Positions 16,009 to 23,574 of a stretch of 28,170 bases of DNA are shown one piece after another (position 1 is the first letter of the stretch; every line of letters begins with the position of its first letter). Where the stretch lies: positions 1-28,170 of the forward strand of contig JBMOQX010000071.1 in assembly GCA_049322755.1 (NCBI GenBank). Direction: 5' to 3'. The notes under the pieces were generated by a model, which saw only the letters and a program-made list of their open reading frames with translations, was not told where the DNA came from and made no database searches. The position numbers and the translations under genes were made by a program. Origin of the DNA: DATIUV01 sp049322755 (lineage in GTDB: Bacteria; Pseudomonadota; Gammaproteobacteria; Burkholderiales; UBA6910).

Positions 16009-16790
16009 CCGTGCATTTCATCGGCGCCGGCCCGGGCGCTCCCGATCTCCTGACGCTTCGCGGACGCGATCTGATCGCCGCGAGCCCGGTCTGCCTCTAT
16101 GCGGGATCGTTGATCCCTGCAGCGGTGCTCCAGCATTGTCCCCCCGGCGCGCGGATCGTCAACACCGCGCCCCTGGAACTGGACGAGATCATCGACGAGA
16201 TCGCCGCCGCCCACGCGTCCGGCCACGATGTCGCGCGGCTGCACTCCGGCGACCTGTCGGTCTGGTCGGCCGTCGGCGAGCAGCTGCGCCGCCTGCGCGC
16301 GATGGATATCCCGTTCACCATCACCCCCGGTGTGCCGGCGTTTGCCGCCGCCGCCGCGGCGTTGGAGGCGGAACTGACCCTTCCTGAGCTGGGCCAGTCG
16401 CTGGTGCTGACCCGGACGCCGGGTCGCGCGAGCGCCATGCCGAGCGGGGAAAGCCTCGCCAATTTCGGAGTGACCGGCGCGACCCTCGCGATCCACCTCT
16501 CGATCCACAATCTCGCTCAAGTCGTGGCCGATCTCACGCCGGCCTACCGTGGAGACTGTCCGGTCGCGGTGGTGTGGCGGGCCAGTTGGCCCGACCAGCG
16601 GATCGTCCGCGCGACGCTGGCGACGATCGAGGCGGCGGTCGCGGGCAGTATGGAGCGCACCGCGCTGATCATCGTAGGCCGTGTCCTGTCGGCAGAAGAT
16701 TTCGCTGAAAGCAGCCTCTACGCGCACGGATATGATCGACGGTTTCGACCGCAGAATGCGGCTTCGCGGTTCATCGGGGTAAGCGAATGA
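16005..16790 (+). CDS. cobM: CobM, precorrin-4 C-11 methyltransferase
   Basis: CobM methylates C-11 to form precorrin-5. The 261-residue protein starts VHFIGAGPGAPDLLTLRGRDLI. ARLHSGDLSVWSAVGEQ and FTITPGVPAFAAAAA follow, then LPELGQSLVLTRTPGRASAMP, which marks CobM/CbiF. I place the start at TTG 16005: AAGGA (15992-15996) lies 8 nt upstream and the codon overlaps the cobE stop as TTGA. GTG 16011 is the alternative. The stop overlaps cobB as ATGA. The rare TTG start may lower its output. Confidence 0.93.
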   Translation: MTVHFIGAGPGAPDLLTLRGRDLIAASPVCLYAGSLIPAAVLQHCPPGARIVNTAPLELDEIIDEIAAAHASGHDVARLHSGDLSVWSAVGEQLRRLRAMDIPFTITPGVPAFAAAAAALEAELTLPELGQSLVLTRTPGRASAMPSGESLANFGVTGATLAIHLSIHNLAQVVADLTPAYRGDCPVAVVWRASWPDQRIVRATLATIEAAVAGSMERTALIIVGRVLSAEDFAESSLYAHGYDRRFRPQNAASRFIGVSE

Positions 16791-18103
16791 GCGTGCGCGG
16801 TCTGATGATTGCCGCCCCCGCCTCGGGGGCTGGCAAAACCACCGTGATGCTGGGGCTGCTCCGCGCTCTCACGCAGGACGGCTTGACCGTGCAACCGTTC
16901 AAGAGCGGCCCCGACTATATCGATCCCGCGTTCCACCGTGCGGCTTGCGGGCGATCCTCGTTCAACCTCGACAGCTGGGCAATGGATGGCACGCTGATCG
17001 ATGCCATCGCCGCCGAGGCAGCCGGCGCGGACATGGTCCTCGCCGAAGGGTCGATGGGCCTGTTCGACGGGGTGGCGACCATCGGCGCGACAGGGCACGG
17101 CGCGAGCGCCGATCTGGCCCGCCGCATGGGCTGGCCGGTGGTGCTGGTGCTGGACGTGTCCGGCCAGGCGCAGTCCGCCGCCGCAACCGCGCTCGGCTTC
17201 AAGAGCATGGACCTGCGTTTGCCCTTCGCCGGAGTGATCCTGAACCGCGTCGCGAGCCCGCGCCATGAACGGCTGGTGCGCAGGGGCCTCGAAGAAGTCG
17301 GGATCGCCGTTTTCGGCGCGGTGCCCCGCCGTGGTGATCTGACGCTGCCCGAACGTCACCTAGGACTAGTCCAGGCGGTAGAACACCCTGACCTCGACCG
17401 CACGATCGGCGAATACGCCGAATTCCTGCGTGCGCATGTCGATCTCGACGCTATTCGGCGCGCCGCGCGCAACCTTGGTGGCCCCGCTCATACGGTAGCA
17501 GGCGCGCTTCCCGCGCCACCCGCGCAGCGGATCGCGATCGCGCGCGACAAGGCATTTTCCTTCCTCTATCCGCACGTGGTCGAAGGCTGGGCACGCGCGG
17601 GTGCGCAGATCCTGCCGTTCTCGCCGCTCGCCGACGAAGCGCCTGCCGAAGACACCGATCTTGTCTGGCTGCCCGGCGGCTATCCCGAGCTGCATGCCGG
17701 CAGGATCGCCAATGCCGCGAACTTCCTTTCGGGGCTGCGCCGCCATGCCGAAGCGCGCCCGGTGCATGGCGAGTGCGGCGGCTACATGGTGCTCGGTGAG
17801 GCGCTGATCGACAAAGCGGGGACGCGGCACGCGATGGCCGGGCTGCTGGGCCTTGTCACCAGCTATGCGAAGCGCACGATGCACCTGGGCTACCGTCAGG
17901 CCGAACTGCGCGCGCCGATCGCCGGCTTTGCAGCCGCCACGAAGATGCGCGGGCATGAATTCCACTATTCGACGATCCTGGCGCAGACCGACGCGCCGCT
18001 GGCTCTTGTGAAGGATGCCGACGGACACGAGGTGGCCGAGACAGGATCGCATCGTGGCCGGGTAACCGGCACCTTCTTCCACATGATCGCGGCGGCGTCG
18101 TGA
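16787..18103 (+). CDS. cobB: CobB, hydrogenobyrinic acid a,c-diamide synthase
   Basis: CobB amidates the a and c acetate side chains of hydrogenobyrinic acid using glutamine and ATP, producing the substrate of cobaltochelatase. The 438-residue protein has an N-terminal P-loop, APASGAGKTT (10-19). PFKSGPDYIDPAFH and EGSMGLFDG follow, as in DRTase-type amidases. The C-terminal class I glutamine amidotransferase domain has its nucleophile at C330 (HGECGGYMVLG). GHEFHYST near the end holds the catalytic His region. ATG 16787 overlaps cobM (ATGA), and the stop overlaps the cobA GTG (GTGA). Confidence 0.95.
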   Translation: MSVRGLMIAAPASGAGKTTVMLGLLRALTQDGLTVQPFKSGPDYIDPAFHRAACGRSSFNLDSWAMDGTLIDAIAAEAAGADMVLAEGSMGLFDGVATIGATGHGASADLARRMGWPVVLVLDVSGQAQSAAATALGFKSMDLRLPFAGVILNRVASPRHERLVRRGLEEVGIAVFGAVPRRGDLTLPERHLGLVQAVEHPDLDRTIGEYAEFLRAHVDLDAIRRAARNLGGPAHTVAGALPAPPAQRIAIARDKAFSFLYPHVVEGWARAGAQILPFSPLADEAPAEDTDLVWLPGGYPELHAGRIANAANFLSGLRRHAEARPVHGECGGYMVLGEALIDKAGTRHAMAGLLGLVTSYAKRTMHLGYRQAELRAPIAGFAAATKMRGHEFHYSTILAQTDAPLALVKDADGHEVAETGSHRGRVTGTFFHMIAAAS

Positions 18104-18822
18104 GCGGTTTCGTCTCGTTCGTTGGCGCGGGGCCGGGCGACCCGGACCTGCTGACGGTCAAGGCGGTGGCGCGTCTCCAGGCGGCCGACGCGGTCCTGTT
18201 CGACGATCTGGCGTCGGGGCCGATCCTCACCCGTGCGGGCGAGGGCGCCAAGCTCGTGCCGGTCGGCAAGCGGGCAGGTCGGCCGTCGCCCAGCCAGGCG
18301 GAGGTCAACCGGCTGCTGGTGGAACATGCGCTGTCCGGAATGCGCGTCGTCCGGCTGAAGTCGGGCGACTCCGGGATATTCGGCCGGCTCGAGGAAGAGA
18401 TAGAGGCATTGCGATCGGCCGGAATCGGCTTCGAGATCGTCCCGGGCGTCAGCGCTGCGAGTGCCGCCGCGGCCGCGATCGGGATTCCGTTGACCCGGCG
18501 CGAACATGCCCGGCGGGTTCAGTTCGTCACCGGCCACGGCAAGACAGGCCTTCTGCCCGACGACCTCAACCTGGCGGCGCTTGCCGACACGCACGCCACG
18601 ACTGTCGTGTTCATGCCGAAGCGAACCTTCCCGCCGCTTGCCGAGAAGCTGTTTGCGGCAGGCATGGCGCGCGAAACGCCTGCGATCATGGTCGAAAATG
18701 TCGGCCGTGACGACCAGAGGATCACGCGCAGCAGCATCGCCGATTTGGCGGGCTTGCTCGGCGACGGCGGCACGACGGCACCCGCGATCATCCTCTACGG
18801 CCCCTTGTTGGAGGCCCCATGA
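18100..18822 (+). CDS. cobA: CobA, uroporphyrinogen-III C-methyltransferase
   Basis: CobA (SUMT) methylates uroporphyrinogen III at C-2 and C-7 to precorrin-2, the entry step to the corrin branch. The 240-residue protein has VGAGPGDPDLLTVKA, VGKRAGRPSPSQAEVNRLL, EIVPGVSAASAAAAAIGIPLT and the late QRITRSSIADLA region. Where most SUMTs read LKGGDPFIFGRGGEE, this one has LKSGDSGIFGRLEEE, a notable variation in the SAM and substrate loop. GTG 18100 overlaps cobB (GTGA), and the stop overlaps cobF (ATGA). There is no CysG-type reductase fusion. Confidence 0.93.
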   Translation: MSGFVSFVGAGPGDPDLLTVKAVARLQAADAVLFDDLASGPILTRAGEGAKLVPVGKRAGRPSPSQAEVNRLLVEHALSGMRVVRLKSGDSGIFGRLEEEIEALRSAGIGFEIVPGVSAASAAAAAIGIPLTRREHARRVQFVTGHGKTGLLPDDLNLAALADTHATTVVFMPKRTFPPLAEKLFAAGMARETPAIMVENVGRDDQRITRSSIADLAGLLGDGGTTAPAIILYGPLLEAP

Positions 18823-19586
18823 TCGATCTTCACCTCATCGGGATCGGGACGGGCAACCCGGATCATCTGACCGCCGCAGCGGTGCGAGCGATGAACGAGG
18901 CGGACCTCATCCTGCTGCCGCGCAAGGGCAGCGCGAAATCGGACCTGATCGATCTGCGGCGCTCGATCTGTGCACAGGTGCTGGAGCGTCCGGTGCGGAT
19001 CGTCGAGTTCGACATGCCGGTGCGCGCCGCGATCGAGGATTACGGAAAAGCCGTCGACGACTGGCACGACGCGATCGCCGCAATCTGGCGGCAGCAGATC
19101 GACCTGTACCTCGGCGACGGTGGGCGCCTGGCGCTGCTGGTGTGGGGCGACCCCTCGCTCTACGACAGCACGCTGCGCATCGCCAACCGGCTGAAAGCGG
19201 CGCGCATGGACATCACGGTTCATGTGGTTCCGGGGATTACCAGCATCCAGGCGCTCACGGCCGCGCATGCCATCCCCCTCAACCCGTTGGCGGGGGCGGT
19301 CACGATCACAACTGCGCGGCAGCTGCGCGCCCACGGCTGGCCCGCGGGTGCCGATACGATCGTCGTCGTGCTCGACAGCGGCTGTGCTTTCGAGACGCTC
19401 GATCCGGCCGGAATCACGATCTGGTGGGGCGCCTATCTCGGCATGGCGCAACAAGCGCTCGAGCAGGGTCCGCTGGCCGAGGCCGGTCCGCGGATCGCCG
19501 AGTTGCGGGCCGTGCTGCGCGCACGCCACGGCTGGATCATGGATGTTTATCTCATGCGGAAGGAATGTGCCGATGGAGGACGATAA
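18819..19586 (+). CDS. cobF: CobF, precorrin-6A synthase (deacetylating)
   Basis: CobF methylates C-1 of precorrin-5 and releases the extruded acetyl carbon as acetate, giving precorrin-6A. It is specific to the aerobic pathway. The 255-residue protein starts IDLHLIGIGTGNPDHLTAAA. VWGDPSLYDSTLRIANRL, HVVPGITSIQALTAAHAIPLN and ITIWWGAYLGMAQQ follow, all CobF-typical. ATG 18819 overlaps cobA (ATGA). The 3' end overlaps cobO by 14 bp and contains the cobO ribosome-binding site. Confidence 0.95.
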   Translation: MIDLHLIGIGTGNPDHLTAAAVRAMNEADLILLPRKGSAKSDLIDLRRSICAQVLERPVRIVEFDMPVRAAIEDYGKAVDDWHDAIAAIWRQQIDLYLGDGGRLALLVWGDPSLYDSTLRIANRLKAARMDITVHVVPGITSIQALTAAHAIPLNPLAGAVTITTARQLRAHGWPAGADTIVVVLDSGCAFETLDPAGITIWWGAYLGMAQQALEQGPLAEAGPRIAELRAVLRARHGWIMDVYLMRKECADGGR

Positions 19587-20199
19587 CAGCGTCGAAGCGG
19601 TCGGCGGTGATGACCGGCATGCCGAAAAGATGCGCAAGAAACAGGCTGCGCGCGAGACGATCATGGCGACCAAGACTCGCGAGAAGGGCTTGCTGATCGT
19701 CCACACCGGGAAGGGCAAGGGCAAGACCAGCGCGGCGCTGGGCATGGTCGTGCGCGCGATCGGCCACGGGATGAAGGTCGGCGTGGTCCAGTTCGTCAAG
19801 GGTGCGATGACCACCGGCGAGAAGGTGGTGTTCGACGCTTTCCCGGAGAACGTCGAGTTCAAGCCGATGGGCGAGGGCTTCACCTGGGACACGCAGGACC
19901 GAACCCGCGACATCGCCTCCGCCCGGACCGCGTGGGAGGAGGTGAAGCGCATGATCGCCGACCCGAGCTACCATATGGTGTTGGCGGACGAGCTGAACAT
20001 CGTGCTGCGTTACGACTACCTCCCGCTGGATGAGGTGCTCGAAGTCCTGACCGCACGTCCCGAGATGAAGCATGTCATCGTAACCGGCCGGAACGCGCCC
20101 GAGGCGCTGATGGAAGCCGCGGATCTCGTCACCGAGATGACGATGGTGAAGCACCCGTTCCGCGGGGGCGTGAAGGCGCAGGCGGGGATCGAATTCTGA
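19573..20199 (+). CDS. cobO: CobO, cob(I)yrinic acid a,c-diamide adenosyltransferase
   Basis: CobO (CobA/BtuR type) transfers the adenosyl group of ATP to the reduced cobalt of the corrinoid. The 208-residue protein has a basic, flexible N-terminus, then the P-loop TGKGKGKTS (P-loop core at 46-52). VVQFVKGAMTTGE, FTWDTQDRTRD, LADELNIVLRYDYLPLDEVL and VIVTGRNAPEALMEAADLVTEM follow, ending with KAQAGIEF. ATG 19573 is supported by GGAAGGA (19558-19564) 8 nt upstream. The stop codon overlaps the likely CTG start of bluB. Confidence 0.95.
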   Translation: MEDDNSVEAVGGDDRHAEKMRKKQAARETIMATKTREKGLLIVHTGKGKGKTSAALGMVVRAIGHGMKVGVVQFVKGAMTTGEKVVFDAFPENVEFKPMGEGFTWDTQDRTRDIASARTAWEEVKRMIADPSYHMVLADELNIVLRYDYLPLDEVLEVLTARPEMKHVIVTGRNAPEALMEAADLVTEMTMVKHPFRGGVKAQAGIEF

Positions 20200-20840
20200 G
20201 CACTGAACCGCCTTCGTTCGATGCCGACTTCGCGCAGCAATTCGAAGCGTTGCTGCACTGGCGGCGCGACGTCCGCCATTTCGCGCGGGATGCGGTCCGA
20301 GAGGAAGACTTGCGCGAGCTGCTCGGCCTGGCCGCCTTGTCGCCGTCGGTCGGGAACGCGCAGCCGTGGCGGTTCGTGCGGCTCCGCTCGCCTGGGCTTC
20401 GCGATACGCTGGCGGCGCATGTCGACGCGCAGAACGCGCAGGCCGCGCAGCGCTACGAGGGGCAGCGCTATGACGACTATCTCGCGCTCAAGCTCCACGG
20501 GCTGCGCGAGGCCCCCGAGCTGTTGGCAGTGTTATGCGACGACGAAGCCGAGGCAGGACATGGCCTCGGCATTGCAACGATGCCGGTAATGCTGCGCTAT
20601 TCCTGCGTGACCGCCGTTCACACGCTGTGGCTGGCGGCGCGCGTCCGCGGCATCGGGATGGGTTGGGTCTCGATCCTCGAGCCGCATGCCGTTCACGAAA
20701 TGCTGGACGTGCCTGCACAATGGTCGCTGATTGCGCTGCTGTGCATCGGCTATCCGGCCGAGGAATCCGACACGCCCGAACTGGAACGACGCCGCTGGCA
20801 GTCCAGAGGCTCGCTGGCCGAGCGACTGTTCGAGCGATGA
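20196..20840 (+). CDS. bluB: BluB, 5,6-dimethylbenzimidazole synthase, probable CTG start
   Basis: BluB cleaves reduced FMN with O2 to make dimethylbenzimidazole, the lower ligand of B12. Family motifs: WRRDVRHF, LSPSVGNAQPWRFV, TMPVMLRYSCVTAVHTLWLAA, and GIGMGWVSILEP. No ATG or GTG precedes WRRDVRHF in frame. TTG 20250 would begin only two codons before it. The 18 codons from CTG 20196 (STEPPSFDADFAQQFEALLH) look like the normal BluB N-terminal helix and have an AGGCGGGG Shine-Dalgarno-like run 8 nt upstream. CTG 20196 also overlaps the cobO stop as CTGA, like other junctions here. I therefore propose a 214-residue protein. If TTG is used, it has 196 residues. Confidence 0.85.
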   Translation: MSTEPPSFDADFAQQFEALLHWRRDVRHFARDAVREEDLRELLGLAALSPSVGNAQPWRFVRLRSPGLRDTLAAHVDAQNAQAAQRYEGQRYDDYLALKLHGLREAPELLAVLCDDEAEAGHGLGIATMPVMLRYSCVTAVHTLWLAARVRGIGMGWVSILEPHAVHEMLDVPAQWSLIALLCIGYPAEESDTPELERRRWQSRGSLAERLFER

Positions 20841-20862
20841 CCTTGCCCAAGGAGCAGAAGAC

Positions 20863-21270
20863 ATGTTGACCTCTGTCGAAGACGGCCCGGCCGTCGTGGC
20901 GTGTAACACCTGTCGCCACAGCGGGGACGCGCGGGAAGACGGCACGGGCGCACGCGGCGGTGCGCAGCTGGTGGCTGCCTTGCGTGCGGTTCGGGAAAGC
21001 AATCCCCGCTATGCCGGGATCGCCGTTCAGGAGATGCCCTGCCTGTTCGCATGCACCGAATTCTGCACGGTGCATCTGCGTGCGCCGGGCAAGGTCGGCT
21101 ATGTGCTCGGTCGCTTCACGCCGGACGCGGCGGCGGCCGCCGCGATACTCGACTATGCGGTCGAATATGCCGCGAGCGAGCACGGCCGCGTTCCGTTCAA
21201 GCAGTGGCCGCAGGGGGTGAAGGGGCATTTCATCACGCGCACGCCGCCGCCGGGATACGTGGCCAAATGA
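20863..21270 (+). CDS. DUF1636 ferredoxin-like protein
   Basis: This 135-residue protein belongs to the DUF1636 (thioredoxin-like 2Fe-2S) family as I recognise it. Five cysteines stand out: C14 and C17 (CNTC) near the start, and C60, C64, C68 (PCLFACTEFC) in the middle, suited to a [2Fe-2S] centre. The C-terminal third includes VGYVLGRFTPDAAAAA and PFKQWP. ATG 20863 follows a clear AAGGAG (20849-20854), 8 nt upstream. It sits between bluB and cobT and overlaps cobT as ATGA, so it is made with the pathway. Function is unknown. An electron carrier for CobG, cobalt reduction or BluB flavin is one idea, and cobalt handling is another. Confidence 0.85.
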   Translation: MLTSVEDGPAVVACNTCRHSGDAREDGTGARGGAQLVAALRAVRESNPRYAGIAVQEMPCLFACTEFCTVHLRAPGKVGYVLGRFTPDAAAAAAILDYAVEYAASEHGRVPFKQWPQGVKGHFITRTPPPGYVAK

Positions 21271-22283
21271 ACGGCTTCGCGTCCGTCGCGGCGTTCGAGG
21301 CGGGGCTCGCCGCGCTTCCTGCTTGCGACGAAACCGCTGTGGCCGCCGCGCGTGCGCGGCAGGGCGAACTGACCAAGCCGCCGGGCTCGTTGGGACGTCT
21401 GGAAGATATCGCAGCATTCCTCGCCGGATGGCAGAATAATCCGCGGCCGGTCATTGAGCGCGCACGCGCTGCGATCTTTGCTGGCAATCATGGGTTCGCT
21501 GTCCACGGCGTAAGCGCCTATCCCACCAGCGTCACCGCCGCGATGGTCGAGAATTTCCGCACAGGAGGCGCGGCCATCAACGCGCTCGCGGGCGCCGCAG
21601 GGCTGGACCTGAAGGTTGTCGCGCTCGACCTCGACCGGCCGACAGCCGATTTCACCATCGCCCCCGCCATGGACGAGGATGATTGTCTTGCGGCTTTGTC
21701 GGCCGGCGCTCGGGTGGTCGCGCCGGATCTGCATCTGCTGGTCGTCGGTGAAATGGGGATCGGCAACACGACCGCCGCCGCCGCGCTGTGCGCGCACAGC
21801 TTCGGGGGCACTCCAGCCGATTGGGTCGGCCCAGGCACCGGCGTTGACCAGACCGGCATCGCTCGCAAGGTCCGGGTCGTGCAGCAAGCGCTGACCTGTC
21901 ATGCGGCCGCGCCCCGCACGCCGTTTGAGACGTTGCGGCGGCTGGGCGGGCGCGAAATAGCGGCGGTGGCCGGTGCTGTGCTGGAGGCGCGTCGACGGCG
22001 CATAACCGTGGTGCTTGACGGCTTCATCACCTGCGCCGCCATCGCGCCGCTCGCGACCGCAGTGCCGGCCATCGTCGATCATTGTATCGCGGGGCATTGC
22101 TCGGCCGAGCCGGGCCACGTCCAACTGCTGCGCCACCTGCGTCTCTCGCCGTTGCTTGATCTGGGGATGCGGCTGGGCGAGGGCAGTGGCGCCGCCGTTG
22201 CGGTGCAGGTCATCCGATCCGCCGTCGCCGCGCATGCGCAGATGGCAACCTTCGCGGAAGCCGGTGTCGCAAGCGCCAGATGA
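21267..22283 (+). CDS. cobT: CobT, nicotinate-nucleotide-dimethylbenzimidazole phosphoribosyltransferase
   Basis: This enzyme (also called CobU in Pseudomonas nomenclature) makes alpha-ribazole 5'-phosphate from dimethylbenzimidazole and nicotinate mononucleotide. The 338-residue protein has TKPPGSLGRLEDIA, AGNHGFAVHGVSAYP, VGEMGIGNTTAAAAL and VGPGTGVDQTGIARK. The catalytic glutamate is E305 in GMRLGEGSGAA. It is not the cobaltochelatase CobT, which would carry a VWA domain. ATG 21267 overlaps the DUF1636 stop, and its own stop overlaps the phosphatase start (ATGA). The position directly after bluB and DUF1636 forms a lower-ligand module. Confidence 0.95.
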   Translation: MNGFASVAAFEAGLAALPACDETAVAAARARQGELTKPPGSLGRLEDIAAFLAGWQNNPRPVIERARAAIFAGNHGFAVHGVSAYPTSVTAAMVENFRTGGAAINALAGAAGLDLKVVALDLDRPTADFTIAPAMDEDDCLAALSAGARVVAPDLHLLVVGEMGIGNTTAAAALCAHSFGGTPADWVGPGTGVDQTGIARKVRVVQQALTCHAAAPRTPFETLRRLGGREIAAVAGAVLEARRRRITVVLDGFITCAAIAPLATAVPAIVDHCIAGHCSAEPGHVQLLRHLRLSPLLDLGMRLGEGSGAAVAVQVIRSAVAAHAQMATFAEAGVASAR

Positions 22284-22861
22284 GCGGTTTCGTCGTCCAT
22301 CTCATGCGCCACGGAGCGCCCACTACACCGGGGCTTCTGCTTGGCCGGACGGATATGCCCCCGACGCGGGCAGGGGTCGACGCCTGCGTGGCGCAGGTGG
22401 CCGACCTGTCGTTCGGGGCGATCGTTGCGTCCGACCTGCAACGCTGCGCCCTGACCGCGGCGGAGATCGGCGCGATGCGGGGCATGCCTAGCGGCGTCGA
22501 CCGGCGCTGGCGCGAACTGGATTTCGGAGACTGGGACGGCCTGGCGCCGTCACAGCTCGATAGCGACGCGTTGGGCGCCTTCTGTGACGACCCCGACGCG
22601 AACCCGCCACCTGGCGGCGAGCACTGGTCCTCGCTCGTCGCGCGGGTTGCTTCGGCAATCGACGGCATCGCAGCCGACGCGCGCGCAGGCGATACGCTCG
22701 TCGTCACCCACGGCGGCGCGATCCGCGCGGCCTTGGCTAGTTTGTTCGGGTTCGAGCAACCCCAGCTATGGTCGTTCGCGCTCCCCTACGCTGCCGTTGT
22801 CAGCCTGAGGATTTGGCCGGGATCGCCTCGCACTGCGCAAATCGTAGGGCTGTGGGCATGA
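22280..22861 (+). CDS. Histidine phosphatase, probable alpha-ribazole phosphatase
   Basis: This is a 193-residue member of the phosphoglycerate-mutase-like superfamily. It has the phosphate-accepting R10-H11-G12, an acid residue at E79 (RELDFGDWDG) and the second histidine H144 (VVTHGG). In cobalamin clusters, such enzymes (CobC of Salmonella) remove the 5'-phosphate of alpha-ribazole phosphate or of adenosylcobalamin phosphate. Its place between cobT and cobS fits this role exactly. ATG 22280 overlaps cobT, and its stop overlaps cobS (both ATGA). The superfamily is broad, so the substrate comes from context. Confidence 0.88.
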   Translation: MSGFVVHLMRHGAPTTPGLLLGRTDMPPTRAGVDACVAQVADLSFGAIVASDLQRCALTAAEIGAMRGMPSGVDRRWRELDFGDWDGLAPSQLDSDALGAFCDDPDANPPPGGEHWSSLVARVASAIDGIAADARAGDTLVVTHGGAIRAALASLFGFEQPQLWSFALPYAAVVSLRIWPGSPRTAQIVGLWA

Positions 22862-23574
22862 AGGGCCTCATCATCGCGATCCAGTTCCTCACGCGCCTCC
22901 CGACCCCGCGTATCGAAGTAACCTCGGCTGGATTCATCGCATCAATGCGGTGGTTCCCGGCAGCGGGTGCGTTGATCGGCCTCGTGGTGGCGGCGGCAGC
23001 TTGGGCCGGCGCGATGATCGACAACTGGACGGGCGCGCTCGTGGCGCTGGCGGCCTGGGTTTTGGTCACCGGCGCGCTCCATCTCGACGGCCTTGCCGAT
23101 GTCGCAGATGCCCGCGGTGCCGCGCACAAGGACCGCGACCGGATGCTGGCGGTGCTCGCCGATCCGCACGTCGGCAGCTTCGGCGTGACCGCGATCGGCC
23201 TGCAACTGATCGCCAAGCTGGTCCTGCTCCATGCCGTTGTCGACCTCGGCCGCTTTGTCGCGCTCGCCTGTGTGCCGTTCGTAGCGAGAGTCGCGCCGCT
23301 CTTCTGGTCTCGGCTGATCACCCCGCTCCATGAGGGGCTGGGCGCGCGGTTTCGTGGGGCGATCCGGCCGGTCCATCTCGTGGCATGGTCGATGGTCCTG
23401 ATTTGTGCAGCATGGTTCGTCCCCGCGCTCCTCGTCTTCATCCCCTGCGTTGCGCTGTGGGGCTTGTGGGTTGATCGGCGCTTGGGCGGCATTTCCGGCG
23501 ATGCTCATGGTGCGGGTATCGAACTGGTCGAGACCGTCCTGCTGTTCGCGATCGTGGCGCAGGCTGCGCTGTGA
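22858..23574 (+). CDS. cobS: CobS (CobV), adenosylcobinamide-GDP ribazoletransferase
   Basis: This integral membrane enzyme joins adenosylcobinamide-GDP with alpha-ribazole (or its phosphate), the last assembly step. The 238-residue protein starts KGLIIAIQFLTRLPTP and has about six hydrophobic segments. Conserved polar motifs are LHLDGLADVADARG (the metal-binding DGLAD) and the late GGISGDAHGAGIELVE. It should not be confused with the AAA+ chelatase subunit also named CobS. ATG 22858 overlaps the phosphatase stop (ATGA), and its stop overlaps the next GTG (GTGA). Confidence 0.94.
   Translation: MKGLIIAIQFLTRLPTPRIEVTSAGFIASMRWFPAAGALIGLVVAAAAWAGAMIDNWTGALVALAAWVLVTGALHLDGLADVADARGAAHKDRDRMLAVLADPHVGSFGVTAIGLQLIAKLVLLHAVVDLGRFVALACVPFVARVAPLFWSRLITPLHEGLGARFRGAIRPVHLVAWSMVLICAAWFVPALLVFIPCVALWGLWVDRRLGGISGDAHGAGIELVETVLLFAIVAQAAL

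Noticed and set aside
21267..23574. cobT and cobS as cobaltochelatase subunits
   Set aside because: The names are shared, but the sequences are a phosphoribosyltransferase and a membrane ribazoletransferase. No AAA+ or VWA motifs are present.
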